This document shows, one piece after another, positions 1-9,600 of a stretch of 64,000 nucleotides of DNA. Every line of letters begins with the position of its first letter. Positions within the stretch are counted from its first letter, which is position 1. Source of the DNA: Rhodopseudomonas boonkerdii (GTDB taxonomy: Bacteria; Pseudomonadota; Alphaproteobacteria; Rhizobiales; Xanthobacteraceae); NCBI RefSeq assembly GCF_021184025.1, contig NZ_CP036537.1:4588001-4652000 (forward strand). Reading direction: 5' to 3'. Under the pieces are notes generated by a model that saw nothing but the letters and a program-made list of their open reading frames with translations, ran no database searches and was not told where the DNA came from. Both the position numbers and the translations under genes were made by a program.

Positions 1-10
1 GGATGTATCC

Positions 11-799
11 GTGAACGCTGACCCGGCCGCGAGGCCCAAAGCCGCGATCCATTCCGGATCGAATGCGCCCAAGCGCACGATGCTCCTGACCGGCGCAAGC
101 CGCGGCATCGGCCATGCTACCGTGATGCGCTTTTCCAGCGCCGGCTGGCGCGTGCTCACCTGTTCGCGGCATCCATTTCCTGAAGTCTGTCCATGGGACG
201 CAGGTCCCGAAGACCACATCCAGGTCGATCTCGCCGACCATGACGACACCGCCCGCGCCATCGACGACATCAAGGAGCGCCTGAACGGCGGCACGCTGCA
301 CGCGCTGGTGAACAATGCTGCGATCTCGCCGAAGGCCGAAGGCGGCAAGCGCATGGGCTCGATCGACACCGATGTCGATACCTGGACCCATGTGTTCAAC
401 GTGAACTTCTTCGCACCGATCATGATGGCGCGCGGGCTGATCGAACAGCTCAAGGCCGCCAAAGGCTCGGTAGTGAACGTCACCTCCATCGCCGGCTCGC
501 GCGTGCATCCCTTTGCCGGCGCCGCCTATGCCACATCGAAGGCCGCGCTCGCGGCGCTGACGCGCGAGATGGCATCGGATTTCGGCCCACTCGGGGTGCG
601 CGTCAATGCGATCGCGCCGGGCGAGATCGACACCTCGATCCTGTCGCCGGGAACGCAGGCCATCGTCGATCACCAGATTCCGATGCATCGCCTGGGCACG
701 CCGGACGAAGTCGCCAAGATCATCTATGTGCTGTGCACGGAGACGAGCTCATACGTGAACGGCGCCGAAATCCACATCAATGGCGGCCAGCACGTCTGA
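11..799 (+). CDS. SDR family NAD(P)-dependent oxidoreductase
   Basis: A 262-residue classical short-chain dehydrogenase/reductase. The Rossmann glycine motif TGASRGIG starts near residue 27, NNAAIS lies near residue 101, and the catalytic YATSK (Tyr-x3-Lys) is near 173-177. The C-terminus carries the usual NGAEIHINGGQHV strand found close to the end of tetrameric SDRs. These enzymes reduce or oxidise a carbonyl/alcohol with NAD(P)H; the substrate cannot be read from sequence. The start used is GTG at 11. The only other early start (ATG at 80) would begin directly on the first beta-strand and looks too short. The gene is close to the window edge, so an upstream operon partner cannot be excluded. 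Confidence 0.85.
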   Translation: MNADPAARPKAAIHSGSNAPKRTMLLTGASRGIGHATVMRFSSAGWRVLTCSRHPFPEVCPWDAGPEDHIQVDLADHDDTARAIDDIKERLNGGTLHALVNNAAISPKAEGGKRMGSIDTDVDTWTHVFNVNFFAPIMMARGLIEQLKAAKGSVVNVTSIAGSRVHPFAGAAYATSKAALAALTREMASDFGPLGVRVNAIAPGEIDTSILSPGTQAIVDHQIPMHRLGTPDEVAKIIYVLCTETSSYVNGAEIHINGGQHV

Positions 800-813
800 C
801 CACACTCTTCGCA

Positions 814-919
814 CCTCATGGTGAGGAGCGCGCTCTTGCGCGCGTCTCGAACCATGAGCTGGCCGGGCTCGAGCATGCGGCCATCCTTCGAGACGCCGCT
901 GCGCGGCTCCTCAGGATGG
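814..919. repeat. Palindromic intergenic repeat, family A
   Basis: Two adjacent hairpins: CTCATGGTGAGGAGCGCG pairs with CGCGTCTCGAACCATGAG, and CATCCTTCGAGACG pairs with a downstream copy ending in CTCCTCAGGATG. The same two-hairpin unit recurs near 5026-5172, 14555-14700, 22677-22789, 45263-45366 and 46280-46394, always between genes. It looks like a REP/BIME-type dispersed element. Confidence 0.85.
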
Positions 920-1005
920 GCGCGGAGTTTTTGTTTTCGGAATGTGTGGGAACATGAAGTGAGGCTGGCGCCTTTCTGGCGCTCCTCGCAGGGAAGGCGG
1001 AACAA

Positions 1006-1218
1006 TCAGTCCGCGTAAAACTTTCGCAGCATCGGCGCCGCGGCGCTGATGCCGGCGCTGGAACAATCATCATCGGACTCGCCTTCGAGCAGGGCCGCGC
1101 CGCAATGCCGGCACGTCCGCGCCGATATCGCCTGCGCCCTGCCGACGGCGATACGCGCTTGCTTGTAGGAGCGCAGATCGACGACGTTCCGCCCGGGCAT
1201 TTCTGTTTTATCAACCAT
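1006..1218 (-). CDS. Small Cys-rich hypothetical protein
   Basis: A 70-residue protein of unknown function. The middle contains C-x2-C (TCRHCG) followed about 12 residues later by another cysteine (ESDDDCSS), so a small metal-binding knuckle is possible. The start ATG at 1218 is preferred over ATG at 1230 because GAGG lies 6 nt upstream of it on the minus strand. It stands alone between the SDR gene and a long non-coding stretch. It is convergent with the SDR gene and separated from it by a family A repeat. It is not a shadow of another gene, and its composition is protein-like (VDLRSYKQARIAVGRAQ). I do not recognise a named family. Confidence 0.55.
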   Translation of the reverse strand: MVDKTEMPGRNVVDLRSYKQARIAVGRAQAISARTCRHCGAALLEGESDDDCSSAGISAAAPMLRKFYAD

Positions 1219-2152
1219 TGCTGTCCTCATCGCTAGTGACAGCGGTTATGACAGCAAGACTTAGCGCAACCGTTCAGCGGAATGCTCGAATTTTACCTGA
1301 AATATTGTGGCGGAAGAGAGCACCTACTTCGTAGGGCGGATGAGCCGAAGGCGTAATCCGCCGCGGAGTTTCGGTTACGCCCTCGGCCGGCGGATTACGC
1401 TGCGCTCATCCGCCCTACGCCCTGCGCGTCGTTGCCTGATCAACCTGTCAAACAGCCACGTCCTTCCCGAGATCATGAGTCCTCATTCTCGCGGCGCTTG
1501 CGCGTCCGAGGTGTGAGCAGGTCTCCCCTCGAAGACATGAGGGGAGGCGGCACGCCGCAAGGCGCGTGGGGGTGGGACTGACGCGATCGGTTTGCACTGG
1601 ATCGCCAGTGCTGGCCGGCCGCGCAACGCCTGACGGCGTGCCACCGCGGGACTTTTGGCTGGAGGACCGCTCTGTCGCACACCGGCACGTCCCTTACTCC
1701 TTGCCGCAGCAAGTTTCCGAGCCGCTGATCCCGACGGATTTCTCCGCCGTTCGCCTGTGCCGTCGCAGCCGACCTATCGGCTCCCCCTCGTATTGGGGAG
1801 GGACGGTGACCCCCGGCCTCCCGAGTCCTGCTTGCGAGGCAGGCCGCGGGCTCCGCATCCTGTCCCGCTCAAAGAACGCCTCATGAGAGCGCCCCCCGCG
1901 AACAAGACGGCAGCGATAATGGACGGGATGGGAATTTTGTCAAGAACAAAATAAGAACATTTAGACTCTGCTTGTCATCCCCGCGAAAGCGGGGATCCGG
2001 TACACGCCGACTGAGCAGCTTGATCCGATCCATGGGTGTCTACTGGATTGCCCGGTCGAGCCGGGCAATGACATGTCAGAGGCCGCTACGCCAAGCGGCG
2101 ACGGCAGAGGTTTGGCCAAGCTACGCAACAATGGGGAAAGCGCGGCGGAGCG
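1219..2152. other. Gene-poor stretch with repeats
   Basis: About 930 bases with no convincing gene. At 1330-1419 there is a family B palindrome (CGTAGGGCGGATGAGCC facing GGCTCATCCGCCCTACG-like arms). At roughly 1973-2077 there is a family D repeat beginning GTCATCCCCGCGAAAGCGGGGAT. The part in between (about 1490-1900) is GC-rich. It holds short overlapping open frames on both strands with no recognisable domain, and reads like decayed or repeat DNA. Confidence 0.6.
1330..1419. repeat. Palindromic intergenic repeat, family B
   Basis: Arms CGTAGGGCGGATGAGCCGAAG and GCTGCGCTCATCCGCCCTACG fold into a long imperfect hairpin. Closely similar copies occur at 4849-4938 and 29954-30043. All three are intergenic. 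Confidence 0.85.
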
Positions 2153-2899
2153 TCAGCCGCCCAGCTTCGCCATCAGGGCTTCGGAGATTTCGAAGTTCGA
2201 ATAGACCTGCTGCACGTCGTCGTGATCGTTGAGCAGGTCGACGAGCTTGAGCAGCTTTTCGCCGGTCTCGTCATCGACGGCGATGGTGTTCTGAGGCTTC
2301 CAGGTCAGTTCCGCCTTGCTGGCTTCGCCGAACTTCGCTTCCAGCGCCTTCGAGACTTCGTGGAAACCGTCGGCCGAGGCATAGATTTCGTGGCCGCTCT
2401 CGCTCGACACCACATCGTCAGCGCCGGCCTCGATGGCCGCTTCGAGCATGTCATCGGCCGATGCCTTGTCGGCGGGATATTCGATGATGCCGACCCGATC
2501 GAACATGAAGGACACCGAACCGGTTTCCCCCATATTGCCGCCCGACTTGGTGAAATAGGAGCGGATGTCCGAGGCGGCGCGGTTGCGATTGTCGGTCAGC
2601 GCCTGGACGATGACGGCGACGCCACCGGGGCCGTACCCCTCGTAACGGATTTCATCGTAGTTCTCGCCATCGTTGCCCGCGGCCTTCTTGATGGCGCGCT
2701 CGATATTGTCCTTTGGCATGTTCTCCGCGCGCGCCGCCAGCACCGCGGAGCGCAGGCGCGGATTCATTGCCGGATCCGGCGTTCCCAGCTTGGCCGCCAC
2801 GGTAATTTCGCGGGCCAGCTTGGAGAACAGCTTGGACCTCTGGGCGTCCTGACGGCCCTTGCGGTGCATGATGTTCTTGAATTGGGAATGTCCGGCCAT
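2153..2899 (-). CDS. yebC: YebC/PmpR family transcriptional regulator
   Basis: A full-length (248 aa) member of the YebC/TACO1 family. It opens with the near-invariant [21 protein letters not shown], then [13 protein letters not shown] and the [10 protein letters not shown] segment, followed by the acidic middle/C-terminal domains (for example [15 protein letters not shown]). Members are cytoplasmic. They act as DNA-binding regulators in some bacteria, and in recent work some are proposed to help ribosomes translate proline-rich stretches. The gene stands alone, facing the chemoreceptor gene with about 190 nt between the starts. In many alphaproteobacteria yebC is near ruvC; that neighbour is not visible here. 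Confidence 0.97.
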   Translation of the reverse strand: MAGHSQFKNIMHRKGRQDAQRSKLFSKLAREITVAAKLGTPDPAMNPRLRSAVLAARAENMPKDNIERAIKKAAGNDGENYDEIRYEGYGPGGVAVIVQALTDNRNRAASDIRSYFTKSGGNMGETGSVSFMFDRVGIIEYPADKASADDMLEAAIEAGADDVVSSESGHEIYASADGFHEVSKALEAKFGEASKAELTWKPQNTIAVDDETGEKLLKLVDLLNDHDDVQQVYSNFEISEALMAKLGG

Positions 2900-3085
2900 G
2901 CAGGTCTCTCGATCGTCCGACTGATTGAATATGAGGGCTGTGGCGGGGGGTTATAGGGGGCGAAATTGGCAAAATCAAAAAAACGGCGGAATAGCGAAAA
3001 TCGGCCGCCCCGGCCAAATGCCGCTTAACGATCGTTTCACCGGTAGGTGCAAGACTACTCGCATAAATTGCATAGCGGGGGAGGC

Positions 3086-4840
3086 ATGGCGATCCAACTG
3101 TTTCGCAAGCGGCTGGCCGAGACGGCCGTGCCGGTGATCGACGCTGAAAAACCTGCCCCTCATGCCCAGCCGCCGCTTCCCGAACCCGACCCTGCCCGCG
3201 ACATCCTGGAGTTGCTGGAGCTCGAACTCGGCGGCCTCGTCCGCCAGCTGGAGAAGGCCGCAGGCGCGGTGGCGGGAGGCGCCGAATCGACCGCGGCAAC
3301 CCTCGCCGCGATCCGCACCCGCACCGATGCGTTGACAGACCGCAGCACCGGCGCGCTGGCGACCGCCGCAACCTTCTCCCATGCCGCCGACAAGTTCACC
3401 CATTCGGCCCAGGCCATCGGCGCACAGGTGCGCGATGCCGGCCAGCTGGCGGACGCGGCCGGCGCTGCCGCCCATGAGGCCAGCCTGAATGTGGACCGGC
3501 TGCGGGAATCCTCCGCGGCCATCGGCCAGGTGCTGGACCTGATCGCCCAGATCGCGCGGCAGACCACCATGCTGGCCCTGAACGCGACCATCGAGGCCGC
3601 ACGGGCCGGCGCCGCAGGGCGCGGCTTTGCCGTGGTCGCGACGGAAGTGAAGGCGCTGGCGGTGCAGACCCAGGGGGCCACCGAAGAGATCAAGCGCAAG
3701 GTCGACACGCTGCAGCGCGACGCCGCGAATTCAGTCGAGGCGGTGCAGCGGATCTCCGCGGCGATCGCGGCGATCCGCCCGGTGTTCTCCCATGTGAATG
3801 AGGCCGTGGCCGAGCAGAATACGACCACCGGCGAGATGGCGAGCAACGCAGCCGCCGCGTCGCAATTCATCGCCGCGGTCGGCGACAGCGCGCAGAAAAT
3901 CGATGCCGCGGCCAGGACGGCGACGGAACATGGCGCGGACGTCGCGCAGGCCGGCGCCGCGGTGACGCTGTTTGCCTCGAAACTGAAATCGCGCTGCGCG
4001 GTGCTGCTGAAGCAGGACGCCGCGAGCGAGGAACAGCGCAAGCGCGAACGCCTGCCCTGCCATCTGGATATCGTGCTGGACACGGGCGGCGGACAGCTGC
4101 GCGCGCCGGTCTATGAGATCGCCATGGATGGCGTGCTGATCGGCGGGCCGGATGCGGCGCGGCTGCCGCTGCACGCGGTGCTGTCCGCGGAGCTCGGCGA
4201 GATCGGCGCATGCCGGCTGCGCATCGACGCGCGTGGCAACAGCGGCGCACAGGCCCGCTTCGTAGCGCCGGATGCACATCTTGTCAGCCGCATCGAGGAC
4301 CGGCTCTGGGCGATCCACGACGAGAACACCGAATTCGTGACGCGGGCGCTCGACGCAGGCGCGGCGCTCAACAAGATCTTCGCCGACGGCGTCGCATCGG
4401 GCGCGATCACCATCGACGACATGTTCGACGAGACCTATGTGGAGATCGCCGGCAGCAATCCCGTGCAGTACCGCACGCGGATGCTGCCCTGGGCTGAGCG
4501 CGCGCTGCCGGAATTCCAGGACGCGTTTCTCGCCCGGGATTCGCGCATGGCATTCTGCGTCATGATCGACCGCAACGGCTATCTGCCGGTGCATAACGGC
4601 ATCTATTCGAAGCCGCAGCGCCCCGGCGACGTCGCCTGGAACACCGCCAATTGCCGCAACCGCCGCATTTTCAACGATACGGCGGGCCTCGCCGCCGGAC
4701 GCAACACCCGCGCCTATCTGATCCAGAGCTATGCCCGCGACATGGGCAATGGCACCACCGTGATGATGCGCGAGATCGACGTCCCCGTGCGCGTGCAGGG
4801 ACGGCATTGGGGCGGATTCCGGACGGCGTATAAGCTGTGA
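3086..4840 (+). CDS. Soluble chemoreceptor: MCP signalling domain, PilZ, C-terminal sensor
   Basis: A 584-residue protein without signal peptide or membrane segment. The N-terminal half is a coiled-coil MCP signalling domain. The highly conserved hairpin tip (IARQTTMLALNATIEAARAG) starts near residue 154 and EVKALA is near 187. A PilZ-like domain follows from about residue 317 (basic RKRERLPC). Its second motif, EIAMDGVLI at about 344-352, lacks the usual D/N-x-S-x-x-G, so c-di-GMP binding is uncertain. Residues ~405-584 form a C-terminal sensor-like domain with HNGIYSKPQ and a CRNRRIFND-type segment, as seen at the C-terminus of other cytoplasmic chemoreceptors. It should signal to CheA/CheW from the cytosol. 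The start chosen is the ATG at 3086, next to GGGGGAGG. A GTG at 3047 would add 13 residues. Confidence 0.9.
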   Translation: MAIQLFRKRLAETAVPVIDAEKPAPHAQPPLPEPDPARDILELLELELGGLVRQLEKAAGAVAGGAESTAATLAAIRTRTDALTDRSTGALATAATFSHAADKFTHSAQAIGAQVRDAGQLADAAGAAAHEASLNVDRLRESSAAIGQVLDLIAQIARQTTMLALNATIEAARAGAAGRGFAVVATEVKALAVQTQGATEEIKRKVDTLQRDAANSVEAVQRISAAIAAIRPVFSHVNEAVAEQNTTTGEMASNAAAASQFIAAVGDSAQKIDAAARTATEHGADVAQAGAAVTLFASKLKSRCAVLLKQDAASEEQRKRERLPCHLDIVLDTGGGQLRAPVYEIAMDGVLIGGPDAARLPLHAVLSAELGEIGACRLRIDARGNSGAQARFVAPDAHLVSRIEDRLWAIHDENTEFVTRALDAGAALNKIFADGVASGAITIDDMFDETYVEIAGSNPVQYRTRMLPWAERALPEFQDAFLARDSRMAFCVMIDRNGYLPVHNGIYSKPQRPGDVAWNTANCRNRRIFNDTAGLAAGRNTRAYLIQSYARDMGNGTTVMMREIDVPVRVQGRHWGGFRTAYKL

Positions 4841-4848
4841 CGCCGGGT

Positions 4849-4938
4849 CGTAGGGCGGATAAGGCGCAGCCGTCATCCGCCGCGGAGTTTCCGCCATGCA
4901 ATCGGCCGGCGGATGACGCTTCGCTCATCCGCCCTACG
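4849..4938. repeat. Palindromic intergenic repeat, family B
   Basis: Same unit as at 1330-1419, with GTAGGGCGGATAAGGCG and CTTCGCTCATCCGCCCTACG arms. It lies directly after the chemoreceptor stop codon and could act as a transcript end. Confidence 0.8.
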
Positions 4939-4954
4939 TCTCTGCCCTCATCCT

Positions 4955-5270
4955 GAGAGCTTGACTGGAAAGGCGGTCTGTAGTTTGGCGCTGCTGGTCG
5001 CCTAGACGGAGCGCAACAGTCCCTCATGGTGAGGAGGCCTAGCGGCGCAATTGCGCCGCTGACAGCGCCGTCTCGAACCATGAGATGGCTTGGCTCGGAG
5101 CCTTTTCGGCCATCCCTTGCGAATGGCTACGCCATTCGCTGGGAGACGCCGCTGCGCGGCTCCTCAGGATGAGGGCGGAGTATAGAAGAACCCTCATGGT
5201 GAGGAGCGTCCACTTGGCCGCGTCTCGAACCATGAGCTCGCGCCCAGACCGCTTTATGAGTCAGACTCTG
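4955..5270 (+). repeat. ~315-bp dispersed element, left copy
   Basis: This segment is colinear, in reverse complement, with 14464-14793. Three blocks match: GAGCTTGACTGG and what follows to ~5012; the family A double hairpin 5026-5172 including GGCCTAGCGGCGCAATTGCG; and the end block 5247-5270 (GACCGCTTTATGAGTCAGAC). The part 5173-5246 differs between the copies. The outer ends (GAGCTTGACTGG and TCATAAAGCGGTC on the other strand) look like ends of a decayed insertion element or MITE. Further family A-like arms continue to about 5340. Confidence 0.75.
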
Positions 5271-5436
5271 AGGGGCCGCGCAGGCCGCATCTCGAAGGAT
5301 GACTGGAAAGCTCCGAGCCAAGCCAACTCATGGTTCGAGATGGAGTTGGTGGAACGCATGTCACACCAATGACATTCGATGTTGGTTCAACCCGGTTGGA
5401 CCGACATCGATCACCCACTCGTTTCCCGAGGCGACC

Positions 5437-6363
5437 ATGAACGAACTCTCCCCCGACAATGCAAAAGCCATGCATGACCGCGTGCGTGAGGAGATGCTCG
5501 ACAGCTACGACGAGGAAATGGAACTCGAACTCGACGAAGACCGCATCGACCAGATGGCCGATGAGCTGGCCGGCCAGAAGCTGACCTCATCGGTCGACCG
5601 CCGCACCTATTTCAAGGAACTGTTCCGCCTGCAGGGCGAGCTGGTGAAGCTGCAGAGCTGGGTGCAGCACGAGAAGCTGAAGGTCGTGGTGATCTTCGAG
5701 GGCCGCGACAGCGCCGGCAAGGGCGGCGTCATCAAGCGCATCACCCAGCGGCTCAATCCGCGCATCTGCCGCGTCGCCGCCCTGCCCGCGCCGAACGAGC
5801 GCGAGCGCACCCAATGGTACTTCCAGCGTTACGTGTCGCATCTGCCGGCCGGCGGCGAAATGGTGCTGTTCGACCGCTCCTGGTACAACCGCGCCGGCGT
5901 CGAGCGCGTGATGGGCTTCTGCACCGAGGACGACGTGCAGGAATTCTTCCGCTCGGTGCCCGAATTCGAACGCATGCTGGTGCGCTCGGGCATCATCCTG
6001 ATCAAATACTGGTTCTCGATCACCGACGAGGCGCAGCATCTGCGCTTTGCCATGCGCATCGCCGATCCCCTGAAGCAGTGGAAGCTCTCCCCGATGGACG
6101 TGCAGGCCCGCGCGCGCTGGGAGGCCTATACCAAGGCCAAGGAAGCGATGCTCGAACATACGCATATTCCGGAAGCGCCGTGGCATGTGGTGCAGGCCGT
6201 CGACAAGAAGAAGGCCCGCCTGAACTGCATCGCGCACCTGCTCGCGCAAATCCCGTACAAGGATCTGCCCTATGAGCCGGTGGCGCTGCCGGAACGCGTG
6301 CGCAACCCCGACTATTTCCGCGCCCCCGTGCCTGCGGAGATGTATGTGCCTGAGAAGTATTAA
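5437..6363 (+). CDS. ppk2: Polyphosphate kinase 2 (PPK2)
   Basis: A 308-residue enzyme of the PPK2 family, which transfers phosphate between polyphosphate and nucleotides (typically polyP-driven NDP to NTP) in the cytoplasm. Walker A is GRDSAGKGG at about residues 89-97. The lid/Walker B region FDRSWYNRAGVERVMGFC is at about 145-162. Later family blocks include SITDEAQHLRF and SPMDVQARARWEAYTKAKE. A single catalytic domain is present, preceded by an acidic N-terminus (EEMELELDEDRIDQM). The start is ATG at 5437; an upstream in-frame extension runs into repeat DNA and is rejected. The gene stands alone between repeats, with no ppk1 or ppx nearby. Confidence 0.95.
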   Translation: MNELSPDNAKAMHDRVREEMLDSYDEEMELELDEDRIDQMADELAGQKLTSSVDRRTYFKELFRLQGELVKLQSWVQHEKLKVVVIFEGRDSAGKGGVIKRITQRLNPRICRVAALPAPNERERTQWYFQRYVSHLPAGGEMVLFDRSWYNRAGVERVMGFCTEDDVQEFFRSVPEFERMLVRSGIILIKYWFSITDEAQHLRFAMRIADPLKQWKLSPMDVQARARWEAYTKAKEAMLEHTHIPEAPWHVVQAVDKKKARLNCIAHLLAQIPYKDLPYEPVALPERVRNPDYFRAPVPAEMYVPEKY

Positions 6364-6452
6364 AGGGCGCATGAGCCGACTCGTCCGCCAACGCGCGAAG
6401 AGCGACGGAAGGCGTCGTCCGCCGTTCGCAAAGCAATTCTGTTTCGACGACA

Positions 6453-6623
6453 TCGTGTCCCGGGCGCGCTGCGGCGCAGGCGATGCAAGGCATCGCCGAC
6501 AAGGCTGCTGCGCAGAACCGGGACCGTCACAGGCTCCGGCGCTTGGTACGGTCCCGGCTCTGCGAGGCGGCACTTGCGGCGAAGCTTCGCTTCGCCTGAG
6601 CGCCGCATCGCGTCCGGGACACG
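6453..6623. mobile_element. MITE-like element with ~16-bp terminal inverted repeats, copy 1
   Basis: The element begins TCGTGTCCCGGGCGCG and ends CGCGTCCGGGACACG, giving near-perfect terminal inverted repeats. The interior has GAACCGGGACCGT and GGTCCCGGCTCTGCG arms and a GAAGCTTCGCTTC hairpin. A second copy with the same order lies at 16219-16388. No coding capacity. Its right edge (6623) is exactly where the sequence duplicated at 11974 begins. Confidence 0.8.
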
Positions 6624-6665
6624 GTTCAGCTCGAAACTGCTCTCATCCGCTCTCGTGACACCGTC

Positions 6666-9600
6666 TCACCACACGTAGCGCACGACGCCCTTGCCGGCAT
6701 AGCTGGTGGTGACGTCGGAGAATTCGCCTTCGAAACTCGCGGCCAGCGAGAGGCCGCTGCTGAACGTCATCTCCGCCGATGCGGTGGTGAGCGCCGCGTT
6801 GCGCGCGGGCGCGGCGCCGTTCACCACAAAGCTCGCGCCGGGCAGCGACTGGAACGTGGCGGCGACGCTGCGGTCGCTGGTGTAGTCATGCGCCCAGGCG
6901 GCACGGCCGCGCAGGGTCAGGATCGCATCACCGACAGCGAAGGATTTGTCGGTGCGGATGCCGAGTTCCGATCGCGTCGATGTGGCGGTCCTGGCGGCGT
7001 AGGCCAGCGCAAACATATTGCCGCCGGCATTGGCGGTTTCCGCATAGGACGGCAGATCGAAGGCTATGACCTGGGCGGCGGCATAGGGCGTGACGCCGAC
7101 GCCATCGACCCACGGCATCACCCAGCGATTGCCGACCTCGACACGGCCGGAATAGGCGTTGGCGTTGAACTGGGCGCGAAGCTGGTCGATGCCGGCAACG
7201 GTGACCGTGCGATCGGTGGTGATATCCTGCCAGCCATAGGCGGCGGCGGCCGTGATGTAGGTCGAGCCCACGGTATGGCGAACAAACGCGCCGGCCTGGA
7301 ACAGATCGGATCGCCCGCGGCCGCCATTCGCCACGCTGAAATTCGTGCCGCCGCCGGCGAGGGCAAAACCGGCAAGCGTGTTCGGCGAAAACCAGTAATC
7401 CGCACCGACCGCGACCCCACCGAGCCGGCTGGTGGTGGTGTTCGATCCGGTCGCGCCATTGCCGTCGGTGGTCTGCGATCCGCCGAAGCCGGCGGCCCAC
7501 ACGTTCCAGCGAGCTTCGAATGCAGGCGCGCGGGGCGGTGCCTTGGCAAACATCGCATAGGCGTCGGCGCCCGTGCGCTTGCGGCCGGAAGATGCATAAG
7601 CGTTGAACGCATCATCTTCCGCAGCAAAGCCGGTCGCGCCGGTGCCGCTACCGCCGCGCCCGGCGCTGAACGGATCGGTGATCACGCCCATGAACTGGGT
7701 CATCGCATCGAACGTCGCCTGCTGGCTACCGGCGGCAGTTTCGCCGGAGACCTGCGTCAAGCCCTGCGGCGTCAGCGCGCCGAACACCAGCGGAATGCCG
7801 CCTGCCGTGTTGAACGAGTTGATCAGCGCATTGGCGACGTTGCTCTGGTTGCTGCTGAGCCCGCTGCCGAAGCTTGGCGCACCCGGCGGATCGGGCGGCG
7901 TGAAGTTCAGCGTCAGGTTGAGGTAGGCGTTGTTGGCGTCATAACTCAGCGACGGCGTGAAGTTCGCCGGCAGATTGGTGTTGACCAGCGACGCGAACGT
8001 GCCGCTGACACCACCCGCCGCATTGAGGATGGTGTATTGCCGCGTCACATAGGCACCGCTGGCATAGGTCGCCTGCACCGTTGCTCCGCCGAGCGTCGCC
8101 GTGCCCGTCACATTGGTGCGATCGGCATGAGTCGGATCGACCTCCACCATATAGGTCGATGCCGCCGTGAACACGAGATTGCCCCGCACCGTCAGAGTGC
8201 CGATCGAGTTGCCCGGCGACAGCGTGCCGCCGTTGATCGCCGTGTCCCCGACGATGCCGTTGCCGCCAAGGATGCCGCCCGCGTTCACCGTCATCGTCCC
8301 GGACGACATGCCGTTGCTGATGAAGCGACCGGCGTTCACCGTCACGTCCGAGGCGATGCTGCCGCCCGCGGCGATCTCCAGCACGCCGCTGCTCACCGTG
8401 GTCGCGCCGGTATAGCCGTTCGCGCCGAGCATCTGGGTCGTGCCGCCGCTAACGGCAAGGCTTGCACTGCCGCCGAGCCGGTCGATCGTGCCGCCGCTCG
8501 ACGTCAGCGCCCCGGTCAACGACCCGTTGCGGATCGTGCCGCCGTTCTGCAAGGAGACGCCGCCGTTCTGGATTTGCGCCGTGCCGCCGAGATCGAGCAC
8601 CGCGGTTGCGCCGTTGATCGTGGTGGCGTTCGCCGCATCACCGAGCGTGCCGCCGCCGGCCAGCGCCAGCACACCGGCATTGATGGTGGTGCCGCCGGTA
8701 TAGGTGTTGAGGCCGGACAGGATCAGCGTGCCGTCCTGGGTCTTGCTGACGCCGCCAGCGCCGGTGATCGGCGCGGCGATGCTCGCCGTCACCCCCGCCA
8801 GCACCCGCAGCTCGCCGCCGTTCGCGCCGAGCACCAGCTCGCCGCCGGCGCCACCGATCAGCGTGTAGCCGTTGGTCACGAATTGCAGGCTGTCGAAGGT
8901 CTGCGGTCCAGCGACTGTCACCGTGCCGCCGCCGCCCTCGAACGCGGCGTTCATAGCCGCCCACCGCGCCGGCACTGTGCCGCCGACATTGAGCCAGTTC
9001 GGGTTGCTGCTGTTCCAGGCGCCGTTGCCACCCTGCCAGGACTGCAAGGTGCTGGTGCCGTCGGCCACCAGCAGATCGACGACCCCGGCGCGGGAGGTGT
9101 CGACGCCGATATCGGCGGCATTCCATCCGACCGGCGGCGCACCGAAGGTGAGGCCGTTGCCGGTGAGTGTGCCGCCATAGGTCATCAGCCGGTAATAGCC
9201 GATACCCTGCGCGCCGAAGGCCACCAGATCCAGCGTGCCGTTCAGCGCGAGATTACCGGTGACTGCGACCAGGCCGGTGCTTCCGGGCACGGCGGACGAT
9301 CCCGGCGCGCCGAGCAGATAGCTGAGATGCGCGCCGCTGGCGAGCGTCAGGTCGCCGTTGATCCGCAGCGCGCCGGAGCCGCTATCACCGCCGAACAGGC
9401 CTCCCCCGGCCTGGATCGTCGTGCTGCCGACGGTGCCATAGCCGCCGAAGAGTACGCCGTTTTGCACCACCACGGCGCCATCGATCCGTGCGGCGCTGTC
9501 GCTGGCGGTGTTGCCGACCCGCAAGATTCCCGACGAGACCGTCGTTTCCGTGGCGGTGATGATGCCGTTGGCCCTCATCGTATTGCGCGCGCTCAGCGTC

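Noticed and set aside
1473..1954. Overlapping short frames in the repeat-rich region after the small Cys-rich gene
   Set aside because: Frames on both strands through palindromic and GC-rich sequence, without protein-like features.
4955..5340. Possible CRISPR-like array from repeated hairpins
   Set aside because: The units are palindromic, of unequal length, without regular spacers and dispersed singly across the window. They are REP-type elements.
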